Shown one piece after another: positions 43,302 to 52,465 of a DNA stretch of 64,000 nt (position 1 is its first letter; each line of letters begins with the position of its first letter). The position numbers and the translations under genes are program-made. The notes beneath the pieces were generated by a model. The model was given only the letters and a program-made list of their open reading frames with translations. It was not told the DNA's origin and did not search any database. The stretch is from Leptospirales bacterium. GTDB taxonomy: Bacteria; Spirochaetota; Leptospiria; Leptospirales; Leptonemataceae. The stretch lies in the NCBI GenBank assembly GCA_016788865.1, contig JAEUSB010000059.1, positions 62,001 to 126,000 of the forward strand, written 5' to 3'.

Positions 43302-45008
43302 TTATGCCTCGCCAGGCAAACGATAAACGGATGCTGCCGCGCGCAAACCGGTAGCGGAGGCCTTCATACCGCTGGCCACCTGAACAACTTCGTCAACGCC
43401 GGCTGTAAGCGAGCTGGCATCCCTCACAATACCGGCAATCGCAGTTGATATCTCTGACAGGGCACTCTTTTGTTCCGATGCACTTGACCGGATCAATTGG
43501 GCCGCATCATGAATTCCGGACACGGTCCCGGCGATCTTTGATGCTTCTTGCCTTCTGCTGTCCATATCGGTTTGGACCTGTGTTATCTCCCCTTCGAGCC
43601 TGTGGACGCCCGTCATCAGGCCGTCGAGCAGACTCACAACCCGGTCGGTGGCTGCCGCTCCGCTGTCGATTGTCCCTGCAACTGACTCAATCAGGTTCTC
43701 GATTTCTTTCACGCTGGCCGCCGTACGATCTGCGAGCTTTGAAACCTCTTCTGCCACAATGGCAAAGCCACGCCCATGCTCACCCGCTCGAGCAGCTTCG
43801 ATGGAGGCGTTGAGCGATAAGAGGCTCACGCGATCCGCAATCTCTCGAATTACTGCAATGACCTGACGAATCTTCCCCGCGCTTTCCTTGCTGCGCTCAA
43901 TTGCTGCGGAGGCATTCCTGAGTTCTGTTCTTCCTTCTTGTTGCGCCCTCGACGTTTCGACCGCTACGGCCCGGGCATCTTCGATTCTTCTTGCGCTTTG
44001 TCCAACATGGTCAGCAAGCCGTCTGACGTTCTGAGCAATCCCGCCAACAATCGATGTTTGCTCGGTTACAGTTTCCGTTATGCGTTCAACAGCAGCTGAC
44101 AGCTCCTCAACTGTGGCCGATGCCTCTTCGACTACGGCAGCCTGACTGGTTGCTACGCGCGCGAAATCCTGCGCGCTACTGTTCAGCCTCTCTGACCTGC
44201 CTTCCAATTCGATTGCGGCCGATTGAATGTCTGTAAATGTACCGCACAATTGTTCCAGGAGGCTATCACTGGCTTGCATTACGAGACCGATTTCATCGCG
44301 ACCGTTGGTGGCGAATCGCACAGACAGATCGTTTTGCCTACGAATCTGCGAAAATTCTCCAACGATTCTCTGCATTGGTTTAGAAATACTCCGGTAAAGT
44401 ATCGTGCCTCCGACGAGGTACAGAAGTGAACTTATAGCGGTCAGCAAGGGCATCAGCCATTGCATGCTTTGAACGAATCGCTGCTCCCCGGCGACAAGAG
44501 CTTCTGTCTCTGATTCAAGTTGGTGCGAAAGCGACATTATCGCGCGATATTGATCGTCAAAAGCTTGATCGGCATCTGAGCCGACGTTGCCTTTTCCTGC
44601 GATTCTCTCCCTGCCAAGCGCTTCGAGACGGACGATAGCCTCCCTGATTTTCTTGGCCTGCATTCGATGTTGGGAGGAACGGGGTTTGACGTAGCTGATC
44701 TGGTCTACAGTTCCTCCGTTCTCAATGGCCTCGGCATGTCTGGCAGCGTTCAGCCACAATTTCTGGATTGTTTCATATTTGTTGGATTCGTCCCCACTGA
44801 TCATTTCCTCAAACCAGAGGTGCCCCTCTGTGCTCGAAATCATGATGCTCTGCAAACCCTGCAATACTGGATTGTATTCTGAAAGCCCGTCATTGGCCTT
44901 CCGGGCTGCAATGAGCGCGATCATCGCCGTTGTGAGATTGAGCAAGAGACCCAGCAAGAGAATGCTTATGATTCGTCCGCGAACCGAAAACAAAATACGC
45001 ACGCCCAA
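43302..45008 (-). CDS. Methyl-accepting chemotaxis protein
   Basis: A 568-residue transmembrane chemoreceptor. TM1 is at about 8-33 (GRIISILLLGLLLNLTTAMI). A helical periplasmic sensor domain of about 155 residues follows, then TM2 near 190-210 (LMPLLTAISSLLYLVGGTIL), a HAMP-like segment, and the cytoplasmic coiled-coil signalling domain. Its hairpin tip is IADRVSLLSLNASIEAARAG followed by EHGRGFAIVAEEVSKLADRT, so coupling to CheA/CheW is expected. There is no C-terminal CheR-docking pentapeptide. The start is taken as a TTG at 45008, with GTG at 45002 as an alternative; neither has a strong ribosome site. The ligand is unknown. Confidence 0.93.
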   Translation of the reverse strand: MGVRILFSVRGRIISILLLGLLLNLTTAMIALIAARKANDGLSEYNPVLQGLQSIMISSTEGHLWFEEMISGDESNKYETIQKLWLNAARHAEAIENGGTVDQISYVKPRSSQHRMQAKKIREAIVRLEALGRERIAGKGNVGSDADQAFDDQYRAIMSLSHQLESETEALVAGEQRFVQSMQWLMPLLTAISSLLYLVGGTILYRSISKPMQRIVGEFSQIRRQNDLSVRFATNGRDEIGLVMQASDSLLEQLCGTFTDIQSAAIELEGRSERLNSSAQDFARVATSQAAVVEEASATVEELSAAVERITETVTEQTSIVGGIAQNVRRLADHVGQSARRIEDARAVAVETSRAQQEGRTELRNASAAIERSKESAGKIRQVIAVIREIADRVSLLSLNASIEAARAGEHGRGFAIVAEEVSKLADRTAASVKEIENLIESVAGTIDSGAAATDRVVSLLDGLMTGVHRLEGEITQVQTDMDSRRQEASKIAGTVSGIHDAAQLIRSSASEQKSALSEISTAIAGIVRDASSLTAGVDEVVQVASGMKASATGLRAAASVYRLPGEA

Positions 45009-45296
45009 ACTATCGGCAAGGTGCTTCCTGATAGATCAACCGGAAAACCAAAAAAATAACCGAATCCGGGTATTTTACGCCATTCGTGGAGCTAACAAAT
45101 ACTATAGAAAGCAACCCCCCCGCGAAACATTGGATAGGCGTTTCATTTACGAAAATCGCCCCTGCGAATCCCTGGGTGCGTCTCGTACCTGATATTACGT
45201 AAGGCGTAGCGTTCACTCCTGACTGATTTTTTCATTGCCCATACGTGTTTTTGCATACTAGACTTGACCCATACCCCAACAAAGCTATGCAGGGCT
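45009..45296. other. Intergenic region between two divergent genes
   Basis: No supported gene. It contains a short tandem GCTATGCA duplication (about 45283-45300) just at the start of the next gene and a few AT-rich -10-like tracts. Nothing else is recognisable. Confidence 0.4.
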
Positions 45297-45695
45297 ATGC
45301 AAACTCAGAGCCGCCGCCGTGCTGTTGATTCTTCCGCCGCCCTACAGCTTCAGGGAAATACGCGAGATGATTGGAGCAAGATTGTCCGGCTCTACGGGGT
45401 TCAATTCATTATTCGGATTCACCTTCGCAAGTGCGAGTTCAGACAGGTTCGACTGATGCTACAAGAAAAGCGAGTTGTGGCAGAGGCAGATCTCCTCTTC
45501 CTTGCCAGCGCGCTTCAGCGAATGGAAGAACAATCGCTCGTAGAAGAAGAGTTGAAGATGCACGTGGACTCAATCCAGGAGCTACGTCGATTAGTCGATG
45601 TCCGCCTACAGGTCCGATCACAACAGGCTGAGCAGCCACGCCCAATGGCCGAGCCTGCCAACAAACCGCACGAAGATCCCTACGCTGGCTTCTAG
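45297..45695 (+). CDS. Small hypothetical protein
   Basis: About 132 residues, not recognised. The middle is helical and charged: IHLRKCEFRQVRLMLQEKR, LLFLASALQRMEEQSLVEEE and IQELRRLVDVRLQVR, possibly a coiled coil. The tail is Pro/Glu-rich and probably disordered. There is no signal peptide. The start is taken as the ATG at 45297; a TTG at 45264 is in frame. Its stop overlaps the stop of the convergent gene: TAG is read on both strands within CTAG at 45692-45695. Confidence 0.55.
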   Translation: MQTQSRRRAVDSSAALQLQGNTRDDWSKIVRLYGVQFIIRIHLRKCEFRQVRLMLQEKRVVAEADLLFLASALQRMEEQSLVEEELKMHVDSIQELRRLVDVRLQVRSQQAEQPRPMAEPANKPHEDPYAGF

Positions 45696-46435
45696 CCCTT
45701 CCCTTTACTTTTCGCTACGTGAGCTTCCAGCTCCTCGGAAGTAAAGAACACCTTGTTTTTGGTGCCCAGCTCAGTCTGGGCCACAATCATCCCAAGATGT
45801 TTTCCGGCTAATACAAGTACCGCAGGTCCGCCGAGCACGGTGACAAATTGCTCCACCATTCGAAGTTCCGCATCGCTGAGCCCTGGAACCTGTCTGATAT
45901 CCAGTACCACCAGGTCATGCTTGATTAGCTTCAGAAAGAAGGGATTGAGAACTACGCGCGCTTCCGGCAATGCATACTCTTTGATTCCAGAAAGCACCGC
46001 GAGATCAACGCGTCCAGGCTTGCGAGTAACCTGAATATGATTCGTTCGCTTCAGGGCATGCTCCAGCTTTGTCTTCTCAACGATGCTCAGCGCAGAGACG
46101 ATCTTCTTGGCGAGATTGCCCGGATCGAGATCCGGAGAAATGACTCCGAGTACCCCCAGTTGTTTCAATCGCGGCACCAGTGCCGGTGTCATAGTGTCAA
46201 TCAGGACGATCCCCGTATCTTTCGCCGCAGGATCTTTCCTCAGGCCTGAGATCAGTTTGATTGCTTCATCACCTGAGCTGGCGATGAGAATCAAATCCGG
46301 ATTTCCACTGCGCACCAATTCCAGCCCGCGCGCCGGCGATTCTGCCGTCAGCAAACGATGCGCCGAAGCCTTCAAAGACTGCTCAACTCTTGCGATATGC
46401 GAGGCATCAGAATCAATTATCAAGATGAGCGACAT
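45692..46435 (-). CDS. Degenerate receiver domain fused to a STAS-like domain
   Basis: 247 residues. The first 120 look like a CheY-type receiver: LILIIDSDASHIARVEQSLK, then NPDLILIASSGDEAIKLI and IVLIDTMTPALVPRLKQLGV. The phosphoacceptor Asp expected after PDLILI is Ala, and the conserved Lys near ISPDLDPGNL is missing, so it should not be phosphorylated in the normal way. The C-terminal 110 residues (ARVVLNPFFLKLIKHDLVVLDI, LRMVEQFVTVLGGPAVLVLAG, and a final helix with EELEAHV) resemble a STAS fold. A regulatory protein working by partner binding is likely. The function is otherwise unknown. Confidence 0.65.
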   Translation of the reverse strand: MSLILIIDSDASHIARVEQSLKASAHRLLTAESPARGLELVRSGNPDLILIASSGDEAIKLISGLRKDPAAKDTGIVLIDTMTPALVPRLKQLGVLGVISPDLDPGNLAKKIVSALSIVEKTKLEHALKRTNHIQVTRKPGRVDLAVLSGIKEYALPEARVVLNPFFLKLIKHDLVVLDIRQVPGLSDAELRMVEQFVTVLGGPAVLVLAGKHLGMIVAQTELGTKNKVFFTSEELEAHVAKSKGKG

Positions 46436-46562
46436 GATCTACGGACCGTGCAGCCGCTGTCGCTTGATGGGGCTCAGGCGCAAATCTTTTTGTGAATGCT
46501 GCCGTTGTTGGAGCAACATTCACTCAAAAATGACGCATCGGGAAGACGTGCCAGGAAGCTAT

Positions 46563-47042
46563 TTAGTAACTAAGGCCTACTTTCTTGAAGAGCTTGCCCA
46601 TGAGCCAGAACGGTCCTACCAGCAAGAATTGAATGTCCTTGAAGAAAGAGGGCTTCTTGCCTTCGATCTTGTGGCCAATGAATTGCGCAATCCACGCCCC
46701 GATCCAGATGGCAGCGCAAATGGCCCAGAGAGGAGCAACGTTTGAACTGCGAATTGCCCAGAGCCCATAAATCATCAGTACCACAACAGGCACCATCGCC
46801 ACAAATAGTCGCACGGACATAACAAGATACCAGATCATCCCCACGATCAGTAGCAATGTTGCGAGGTTTATATATTCGGGCAAAGTTAGGCCCAGTGCCG
46901 ACCGAAGGCCGTCTGATGCAGCCCAGAAGAGTCCTAGCGTGCTGAACATGATCAGCGGTATTGCGATCCAGTGAATCGTGCGGTTGGTTGAATTTTGATG
47001 GCTTTCTGCATACTCATCGAACCATTGATGAACGTTCTTCAT
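46563..47042 (-). CDS. Mpo1/DUF962 family membrane protein
   Basis: 159 residues with four predicted membrane segments. The family histidines are present: WFDEYAESHQNSTNRTIHWI at the N-terminus (two His) and IAQFIGHKIEGKKPSFF near the C-terminus. The yeast relative Mpo1 is an Fe(II) dioxygenase in alpha-oxidation of 2-hydroxy fatty acids; bacterial members are mostly uncharacterised. A GGGGG tract is the only ribosome-site-like sequence before the ATG at 47042. A single gene. Confidence 0.85.
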   Translation of the reverse strand: MKNVHQWFDEYAESHQNSTNRTIHWIAIPLIMFSTLGLFWAASDGLRSALGLTLPEYINLATLLLIVGMIWYLVMSVRLFVAMVPVVVLMIYGLWAIRSSNVAPLWAICAAIWIGAWIAQFIGHKIEGKKPSFFKDIQFLLVGPFWLMGKLFKKVGLSY

Positions 47043-47096
47043 TTTATTACCCCCAATGTTTTCTTACATTGTCCGCCATGCTGGCGTTAGCCGATT

Positions 47097-47885
47097 CTAC
47101 CAGACTTCGCACTGATGCACTTGAATGAATCTGTCATCGCTGAAAAAAAACGACGGCTTGATTCCAAACATTTCCTTGAATGTTCGACTCAGGTGGGCTG
47201 AATCGGCAAATCCAGCTGCATGAGCCGCCTCGGTCAGGGACATGCCGTCTTTTTGCAATAGTACGACCGCACGCGAAAGCCTCAACCAGAGCAAATAACG
47301 GCGAATCGGCAACCCCATCTCTTCCTTAAACAGATGCATCAATCGATCCGGAGAGAGATTTACCTGGGGAGCCAATGACAATACGGAAACTTGTTCGGAG
47401 GTTCTGTCGCTTATCCTCTCTTTCAAGAGCGCAACCAGTCGCTGGATCCTGGGATCCACCGTACGCGTGGAGCGATAGTCGGCCAGATCAGAAAGGAGCG
47501 ATTTTACAAAACCGGCCGCTTTGTCGCAGGACGGTTCGTCGCGCAAAACTCCCAGAGCCCGTGCAAAACCTGGCCCGGGATCATCCACGACGATTATTGG
47601 CTCAGGGCCCAGGGCAGTGGCCAGAGCCAGATACTCCGCGCTGAGCGGATCCAGCTGCAAGACAATCATCTGGCTCTTCTCCGCAAGGAGCTCATGGTAA
47701 ACGTTAGGCGCAATAAGGACGCACCTTAGACCTTTTAGGCGGCCGTTTTCCGTTTCAATTTCAAATGGTTCCCCGGTAGAAACAAGAAAGGAAGCATTGT
47801 AGTGCGAGTGCGACTCCGCTTTCAATCCTGCACCGAGAAACAGAATCCTGCTTTCCCAGATGAAGAGAAAGTTCGCCGCACGCAC
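47097..47885 (-). CDS. AraC-family transcriptional regulator
   Basis: 262 residues. The N-terminal 140 form a cupin-like sensing domain (SHSHYNASFLVSTGEPFEIE, LIAPNVYHELLAE). The last 100 hold two helix-turn-helix motifs: LAPQVNLSPDRLMHLFKEEM, then MSLTEAAHAAGFADSAHLSR and FKEMFGIKPS. It binds DNA as an activator or repressor; the ligand and targets are unknown. The GTG start at 47885 is seven bases after the stop of the BrkB-propeller gene, so it is the last of a three-gene operon with 47893-49800 and 49797-50501 and may respond to, or regulate, those proteins. Confidence 0.88.
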   Translation of the reverse strand: MRAANFLFIWESRILFLGAGLKAESHSHYNASFLVSTGEPFEIETENGRLKGLRCVLIAPNVYHELLAEKSQMIVLQLDPLSAEYLALATALGPEPIIVVDDPGPGFARALGVLRDEPSCDKAAGFVKSLLSDLADYRSTRTVDPRIQRLVALLKERISDRTSEQVSVLSLAPQVNLSPDRLMHLFKEEMGLPIRRYLLWLRLSRAVVLLQKDGMSLTEAAHAAGFADSAHLSRTFKEMFGIKPSFFFSDDRFIQVHQCEVW

Positions 47886-47892
47886 AGGCGCC

Positions 47893-49800
47893 CTACTTCT
47901 TGTGTCTCTTTTTGGAAACCGGAACCAGTGGCGTATGAACCTTCAGCTTTTGCGCCAGGCGTACGGGCGCATCCTCCACAGAGCGAACTTCCGTCCTGTT
48001 CTCATCAATCACGCAGGCCAACTCAAGCCCAAAGAATAGAATCTGCGTACACACAAGAAGTAGAATCATCCCTACAGGAACTACAGCCCAGACTCCGTAA
48101 ACTTGCCCGGTGTTCGAAAATCCGGTAATCCAGACTTGAAATCCAATTACGAAAGCAAGCAATCCAGTTGATGTAAACCATCCACCTATAATGGCAGAGC
48201 GCGTTGAGATTGGATGAGTGGGTATATAACGGTACGCGAGAGTAATGACTGCAGAAAGTAGTCCGTAGAACAATATCCAGAGCATAGCTCGCGAAAGAAA
48301 TGTGAGAACCTCAGACGAGTGATCCTCTTCCAGAATTGAAAATTCAACCAGAGTGTGTCCTTTATCGTCAGTCATGGATGTCATTTTTGGTGGTCCAAGG
48401 ATCACGTACGTAGCGTTTTCACCGACGAGGACTGTGCGGTCATCAGAAAGAACTTTGTGCGCATAGAAGGTGGTATTTCTCAAGATGGAATTGGTCACAC
48501 CGTGCCAGATCCGCCCACCATCTGAAGTATATCGAATGAGACCGCCGTCACCGTAGAGGAAACCCGTGCCATTGCCAGTCAGGCGGACGCCATGCACCTG
48601 TTCAGGTGAACGCAGAGTTGGGTATTCAGTTGCTCGCGCGTCTTTAATCCAGATTGCGCCGCCCGCAATATACAGGCGCCCTTTCTCGTCGCGCTCCATC
48701 GCTTCGATTCGCACTGAACGTGCACCAAACTTCTCTTCAAAAGGCCCAAGCCACGTAGATCCGTCATCTTCGCTTCGGAGTACCCGCCCTGTTCCAGCAA
48801 TGAATATCTCTTTCTTGGTTCCGTTCTTTACAGTTAGCACGCGATTGTAGACGCTGTTGAAACACTGCATGCCGTAGCCCGTTTGTTTAACCTCAAGCAA
48901 GCAGCTTTTTGAATCAACGGTGGCGAGAATCAAGGCTCGCCCGTCTGGAAGCGCGAGCATATCCTCAAAGATTGGATTGCGTTGTCCCGACGGAACAATG
49001 AACTCAAATATTCTGAAATCGAAAGTGCGGCCATTGTCCCGAGAAAAAAACAAAGTCCCCGTTTCACCAAGAACATAGAGCACACCATCTGCCGCATCCA
49101 TTCTGTTCAGTGAGCGGAGATCCCTGCCTTCAATCGAACGAGGCTGCCTCACTCCTACTTCCCAGGATTTTCCAATCTTACCGGTTGTTAGATCGAAATA
49201 GATGTCCTTATAAGGAGCACGCATATCAATCTTGGATCGCAGCGAGAACTTCCCGTCTTTATTCTTTTCGCGCCAGGTCAAAGTCTTTCCCAGCATCCAG
49301 AGCGTTTCGCCGTTTAACGTTACCGATTTGTATTCGGGTGGCTTAAGTTGCAATAGTCCAAACTGCAGAGTCCCCGCCGAAAGCGTAAGGAATGCAGGCA
49401 CGATTATGATGCCGGAGATGTATAACGCAAAACGATAGTGAATGGGCCGTTCATGCAGTGCCCGGGCAATGTGATTGAAAGAGTCTTCAATATGACGGAG
49501 CACGCTTGCCGCTGAGAGAATCATGATTACAATGCCGACAAATGCAATCGTATCCGTCCGATCCAGGATCTCATCGAGCACGCGGAGAAATACCGCTGCA
49601 TCCTGAATGCCGTAAGCTCCCATAAAGCGGGAAATGTAGGCACGAATGGTCTCCTTATCGACAAACCTGACCAGCACAGTTAAGAGCGGAACTGCAGACA
49701 AAACCATTGCATACGCAATCGCGCTGGCTCGATAAAAGCAGCCGTCTTCATTGAAACGAGTCCAGGCTCGACTGAATGTGCGAATTACCGGCAGGTTCAT
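47893..49800 (-). CDS. YihY/BrkB-family membrane protein with an inserted beta-propeller
   Basis: 635 residues, about twice the usual 280-320 for this family. The N-terminal part has the BrkB pattern (CFYRASAIAYAMVLSAVPLL, IVIMILSAASVLRHIEDSFN, and a third membrane segment ending near residue 170). The C-terminal part resumes with LWILFYGLLSAVITLAYRYI and PISTRSAIIGGWFTSTGLLA plus two more helices. Between them lie about 330 soluble residues with three Asp-box motifs, SRDNGRTF (near 250), SEDDGSTW (near 343) and TSDGGRIW (near 423), spaced like blades of a BNR/Ycf48-like propeller. The insertion falls in an extracytoplasmic loop. Its start overlaps the upstream gene by ATGA. Confidence 0.85.
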   Translation of the reverse strand: MNLPVIRTFSRAWTRFNEDGCFYRASAIAYAMVLSAVPLLTVLVRFVDKETIRAYISRFMGAYGIQDAAVFLRVLDEILDRTDTIAFVGIVIMILSAASVLRHIEDSFNHIARALHERPIHYRFALYISGIIIVPAFLTLSAGTLQFGLLQLKPPEYKSVTLNGETLWMLGKTLTWREKNKDGKFSLRSKIDMRAPYKDIYFDLTTGKIGKSWEVGVRQPRSIEGRDLRSLNRMDAADGVLYVLGETGTLFFSRDNGRTFDFRIFEFIVPSGQRNPIFEDMLALPDGRALILATVDSKSCLLEVKQTGYGMQCFNSVYNRVLTVKNGTKKEIFIAGTGRVLRSEDDGSTWLGPFEEKFGARSVRIEAMERDEKGRLYIAGGAIWIKDARATEYPTLRSPEQVHGVRLTGNGTGFLYGDGGLIRYTSDGGRIWHGVTNSILRNTTFYAHKVLSDDRTVLVGENATYVILGPPKMTSMTDDKGHTLVEFSILEEDHSSEVLTFLSRAMLWILFYGLLSAVITLAYRYIPTHPISTRSAIIGGWFTSTGLLAFVIGFQVWITGFSNTGQVYGVWAVVPVGMILLLVCTQILFFGLELACVIDENRTEVRSVEDAPVRLAQKLKVHTPLVPVSKKRHKK

Positions 49801-50501
49801 GGGACCACTCCATCATGGTTTTTGTACGATATTTCAGAAATGCCAACGTTGCCTGATTTTCCTGGATAGGCAGATAGAACTTCCAGTCTCAACCAGATTC
49901 GTTTTACTTTGCCAGGGTACCTGGGCGAATCTTCCGGGGGCGGAAGAAAATCGAGACCGATTGTGTTTTCTATTCCGTCCGCCAGGACAACTTCACGCGT
50001 GATCCAGTGTTCCGGGAGGGTCGGCAATCTGAACTCACGATCAATATCCACGACTTCCTGTTTGAAAAAGACCAACCGGACTCGCTGCGGACGAGCCTGA
50101 TCCATTGCGTTAATGATCTTAAGTGAAGCCAGAGGATTCTTCTCAGGACCATTCCCGCCGGGCCGATGCGAGAATCCCAGATCGATTTGAACAAAAAGAC
50201 ATTCAGGTCTCTCATCGGGAGCAGGCGCTGCATTTTGTTGTCCGGGCGCGCCAACTCCGCGGGGGCCCGAGCCCATACAGGTACCGCCACCAGGCATACC
50301 TTCAATCCAGGCAGTGTTTACATCCCCATCCAGAACAAGGCCAGGTTGCAAACGCGAATCAAAAAAGGAATTGGTACTGAAGGCACTCCTGCCTTTGAAT
50401 GTAAGAATTCCTTTTTCTTCACCGGAGACCTTCTTGAACAGAAAGAACGCCATGAAAGCAAACACAGAGAATGCGATGCCGGTAATCAGGTTTCGCTCCA
50501 T
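49797..50501 (-). CDS. Membrane-anchored discoidin-like (NADase-type glycan-binding) protein
   Basis: 234 residues. An N-terminal anchor or signal (LITGIAFSVFAFMAFFLFKK) is followed by STNSFFDSRLQPGLVLDGDVNTAWIEG, split by a Gly/Pro-rich loop. The sequence then has CLFVQIDLG, RPQRVRLVFFK and a terminal beta sandwich ending IWLRLEVLSAYPG and VGISEISYKN. The pattern is that of galactose/discoidin-like domains of the NADase-type glycan-binding group, so it may bind sugars outside the cytoplasm. The stop overlaps the start of the BrkB-propeller gene by four bases. Joint action of a carbohydrate-binding domain and a propeller-bearing membrane protein is plausible but unproven. Confidence 0.65.
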   Translation of the reverse strand: MERNLITGIAFSVFAFMAFFLFKKVSGEEKGILTFKGRSAFSTNSFFDSRLQPGLVLDGDVNTAWIEGMPGGGTCMGSGPRGVGAPGQQNAAPAPDERPECLFVQIDLGFSHRPGGNGPEKNPLASLKIINAMDQARPQRVRLVFFKQEVVDIDREFRLPTLPEHWITREVVLADGIENTIGLDFLPPPEDSPRYPGKVKRIWLRLEVLSAYPGKSGNVGISEISYKNHDGVVP

Positions 50502-50546
50502 AGATCCTGCTGACAGTCATGCGGTTTGTTCCAGAGGCAAACAATA

Positions 50547-51926
50547 TTGAATCGCTCGGTTATTTTTTCCCGAATCTCCTGGTACGCCGGATGCACGGCC
50601 GTGGTCAGTTTCCCGTTTTCCATAAGCCTTTCGCAGATGGGCCTTGCATTCGCCATTTTGTTCTGGATCGTAGACCGGTATACTGCCAGGCAACTGCCCG
50701 GGCCAACTTTCAACGCGGTGCTGCTTGCCGCATGCGGAATCTTTGGATTTCAGATTCTTTCCCTGGTGATCCATGCAATTCAAAGTACCTCCCCGTGGAC
50801 CTTCATCCGTATGGGGTTCGAAAAAGAAACCAAGGATGTGATGCTACTCGGGATGGCGTTCTGGGTCTTTGCGGTCACCGAGGCAACGGAGCGCCGCGAT
50901 AGAATCTTCTATCTATTGCGAATCGCTACCATCATCCTGATTGTTTCCGGCCTGCTCGCGCTGCTTTCCAAATGGCGACTCAACAACATTCCATGGCACA
51001 TGATTCACGGCTGGGAAGGGACAGCGGCAAACCGGTATCAGCATCATGCCGGTACATTCTTTGCCGGAACTCCCCTGATGTTCCATATCTATATTCCCGT
51101 GGGCTTTCTGCATTCACATCTGGCATTCGGGGCACTGCTCATGTTTGTGCTTCCGGTGTTCATGTTTCGCGTCCTGGATCCGATTGTGGAAACCCCGCGA
51201 GATTTGTGGAAAACCCGAACCGTCGTGGCGGGCGTTGCGCTGCTGCTTGCATCGATCGTATTTCTGATAAACAATGCACGCTCCGCGATGATTGGCACAA
51301 TGTTTGCGTTGGGTCTGGGCCTTTACGTTTTTGCACGGCATTACTGGAAAGGAAAAAGCGTCCGCGTTGCAGTCCCAATCGCGATTGGATTGATTGCATT
51401 CTTAACGTTAATCGCCTTTGCGGAACATCTGCATGAGCGTCTGTATTCGCTTGTCATTTCGCTCACTGGCCAGGAAAAACATACAGACTACCAACGCGTA
51501 CTGCTGTGGAATGCTACCTTTGGCTTGATTCGAGACAACTGGCTATTGGGTGTTGGACCTGGCCATTTTCAATCTTCCGTTGAAACCATCTTGCTAAAGG
51601 TTAGCCAGAGTAATTCCGCACTCTGGTATGCAAATGAGACGCTACAGCGCGGACACGCGCACAGCGATGTTTTGCATTTCATGGCAATTTCCGGGATCCC
51701 CTGTTTGTTTTCCTATCTGATATTCTTCATATTGTTGATTCGTCGCGTTGTTGAAAAATCTGAGCGGCAATTCGAGGCCTGGAAGTTTGGCGCGGCTGGC
51801 TTACTGGTTGCGGGTTTATACCAATGCTACTTTCAAGACGACGCTGTCATGCTGCCGTTCTGGATCCTGGTTGGGCTCATACTGCGCCTAACGGAGCCAA
51901 AATCCGTCAATGCTAAAGCAACCTAG
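50547..51926 (+). CDS. O-antigen ligase/polymerase (WzyC-like) membrane protein
   Basis: About 459 residues with eleven or so membrane segments. Family features are INNARSAMIGTMFALGLGLY in the centre, a large extracytoplasmic loop with the conserved LLWNATFGLIRDNWLLGVGP and RGHAHSDVLHFMAISGIPCL (the Wzy_C pattern with the His in the active loop), and a C-terminal helix pair. It probably transfers or polymerises polysaccharide (O-antigen or similar) at the periplasmic face. The start is uncertain: TTG at 50526 and TTG at 50547 are in frame, the latter with AGAGG nine bases upstream. Divergent from the discoidin-like gene. No other glycosylation genes are adjacent. Confidence 0.83.
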   Translation: MNRSVIFSRISWYAGCTAVVSFPFSISLSQMGLAFAILFWIVDRYTARQLPGPTFNAVLLAACGIFGFQILSLVIHAIQSTSPWTFIRMGFEKETKDVMLLGMAFWVFAVTEATERRDRIFYLLRIATIILIVSGLLALLSKWRLNNIPWHMIHGWEGTAANRYQHHAGTFFAGTPLMFHIYIPVGFLHSHLAFGALLMFVLPVFMFRVLDPIVETPRDLWKTRTVVAGVALLLASIVFLINNARSAMIGTMFALGLGLYVFARHYWKGKSVRVAVPIAIGLIAFLTLIAFAEHLHERLYSLVISLTGQEKHTDYQRVLLWNATFGLIRDNWLLGVGPGHFQSSVETILLKVSQSNSALWYANETLQRGHAHSDVLHFMAISGIPCLFSYLIFFILLIRRVVEKSERQFEAWKFGAAGLLVAGLYQCYFQDDAVMLPFWILVGLILRLTEPKSVNAKAT

Positions 51927-52453
51927 ATTTGAACGTCGCTGCGCAGCATACTGTATAGATGCTCGTCCAGCGTAAGCCCATTCTTGAATATCGCCTGACG
52001 TCGAATTCCGTCCAGTCTAAACCCAGATTTTTCGAGAACCTTTGCCGAAGCGGGGTTTGTTGCAAAAACTCCGGCTTCAATCCGAATGAGGTCGAACCGT
52101 TTGAAACATTCCCGAACAAAGACCGGCACAACGCCAGACATAATACCCTTACCCCAATAGGACTTTCCCAGCCAGTATCCCAGTTCCGCTCCGCGCCGAT
52201 GAATGTCAGAATAGAAATCGATTCCAATCCCACCAACCGCCCGATCGTCGATTGTAATCGCGCATTGCGAAACTGGCGCGGTGTTCGCAACAACCACCCA
52301 GGATTCTGCGTCAGCTAAAGTATACGGCGACGGAAACCGATCGCGCAAATTGGCCGCGACATCCCCATCATTTGCATGCGTGATCAGAGATTGAACGTCG
52401 TCTGCAACCCACGGACGAAGCACGAAACCGGATCCGGTGAGAAAGATTCCCAT
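51923..52453 (-). CDS. GNAT N-acetyltransferase (RimJ/RimL-like)
   Basis: About 176 residues. The acetyl-CoA fold is clear: FVLRPWVADDVQSLITHAND at the start, AVGGIGIDFYSDIHRRGAEL, LGYWLGKSYWGKGIMSGVVP as motif A (with the G-K-G-I pyrophosphate loop), and FATNPASAKVLEKSGFRLDG as motif B. The target amine is unknown. It may acetylate ribosomal protein N-termini or small molecules. The ATG at 52453 gives MGIFLTG; a TTG at 52465 is in frame. The stop overlaps the stop of the ligase gene by four bases. Confidence 0.88.
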   Translation of the reverse strand: MGIFLTGSGFVLRPWVADDVQSLITHANDGDVAANLRDRFPSPYTLADAESWVVVANTAPVSQCAITIDDRAVGGIGIDFYSDIHRRGAELGYWLGKSYWGKGIMSGVVPVFVRECFKRFDLIRIEAGVFATNPASAKVLEKSGFRLDGIRRQAIFKNGLTLDEHLYSMLRSDVQI

Positions 52454-52465
52454 ATGCCAACCCAA

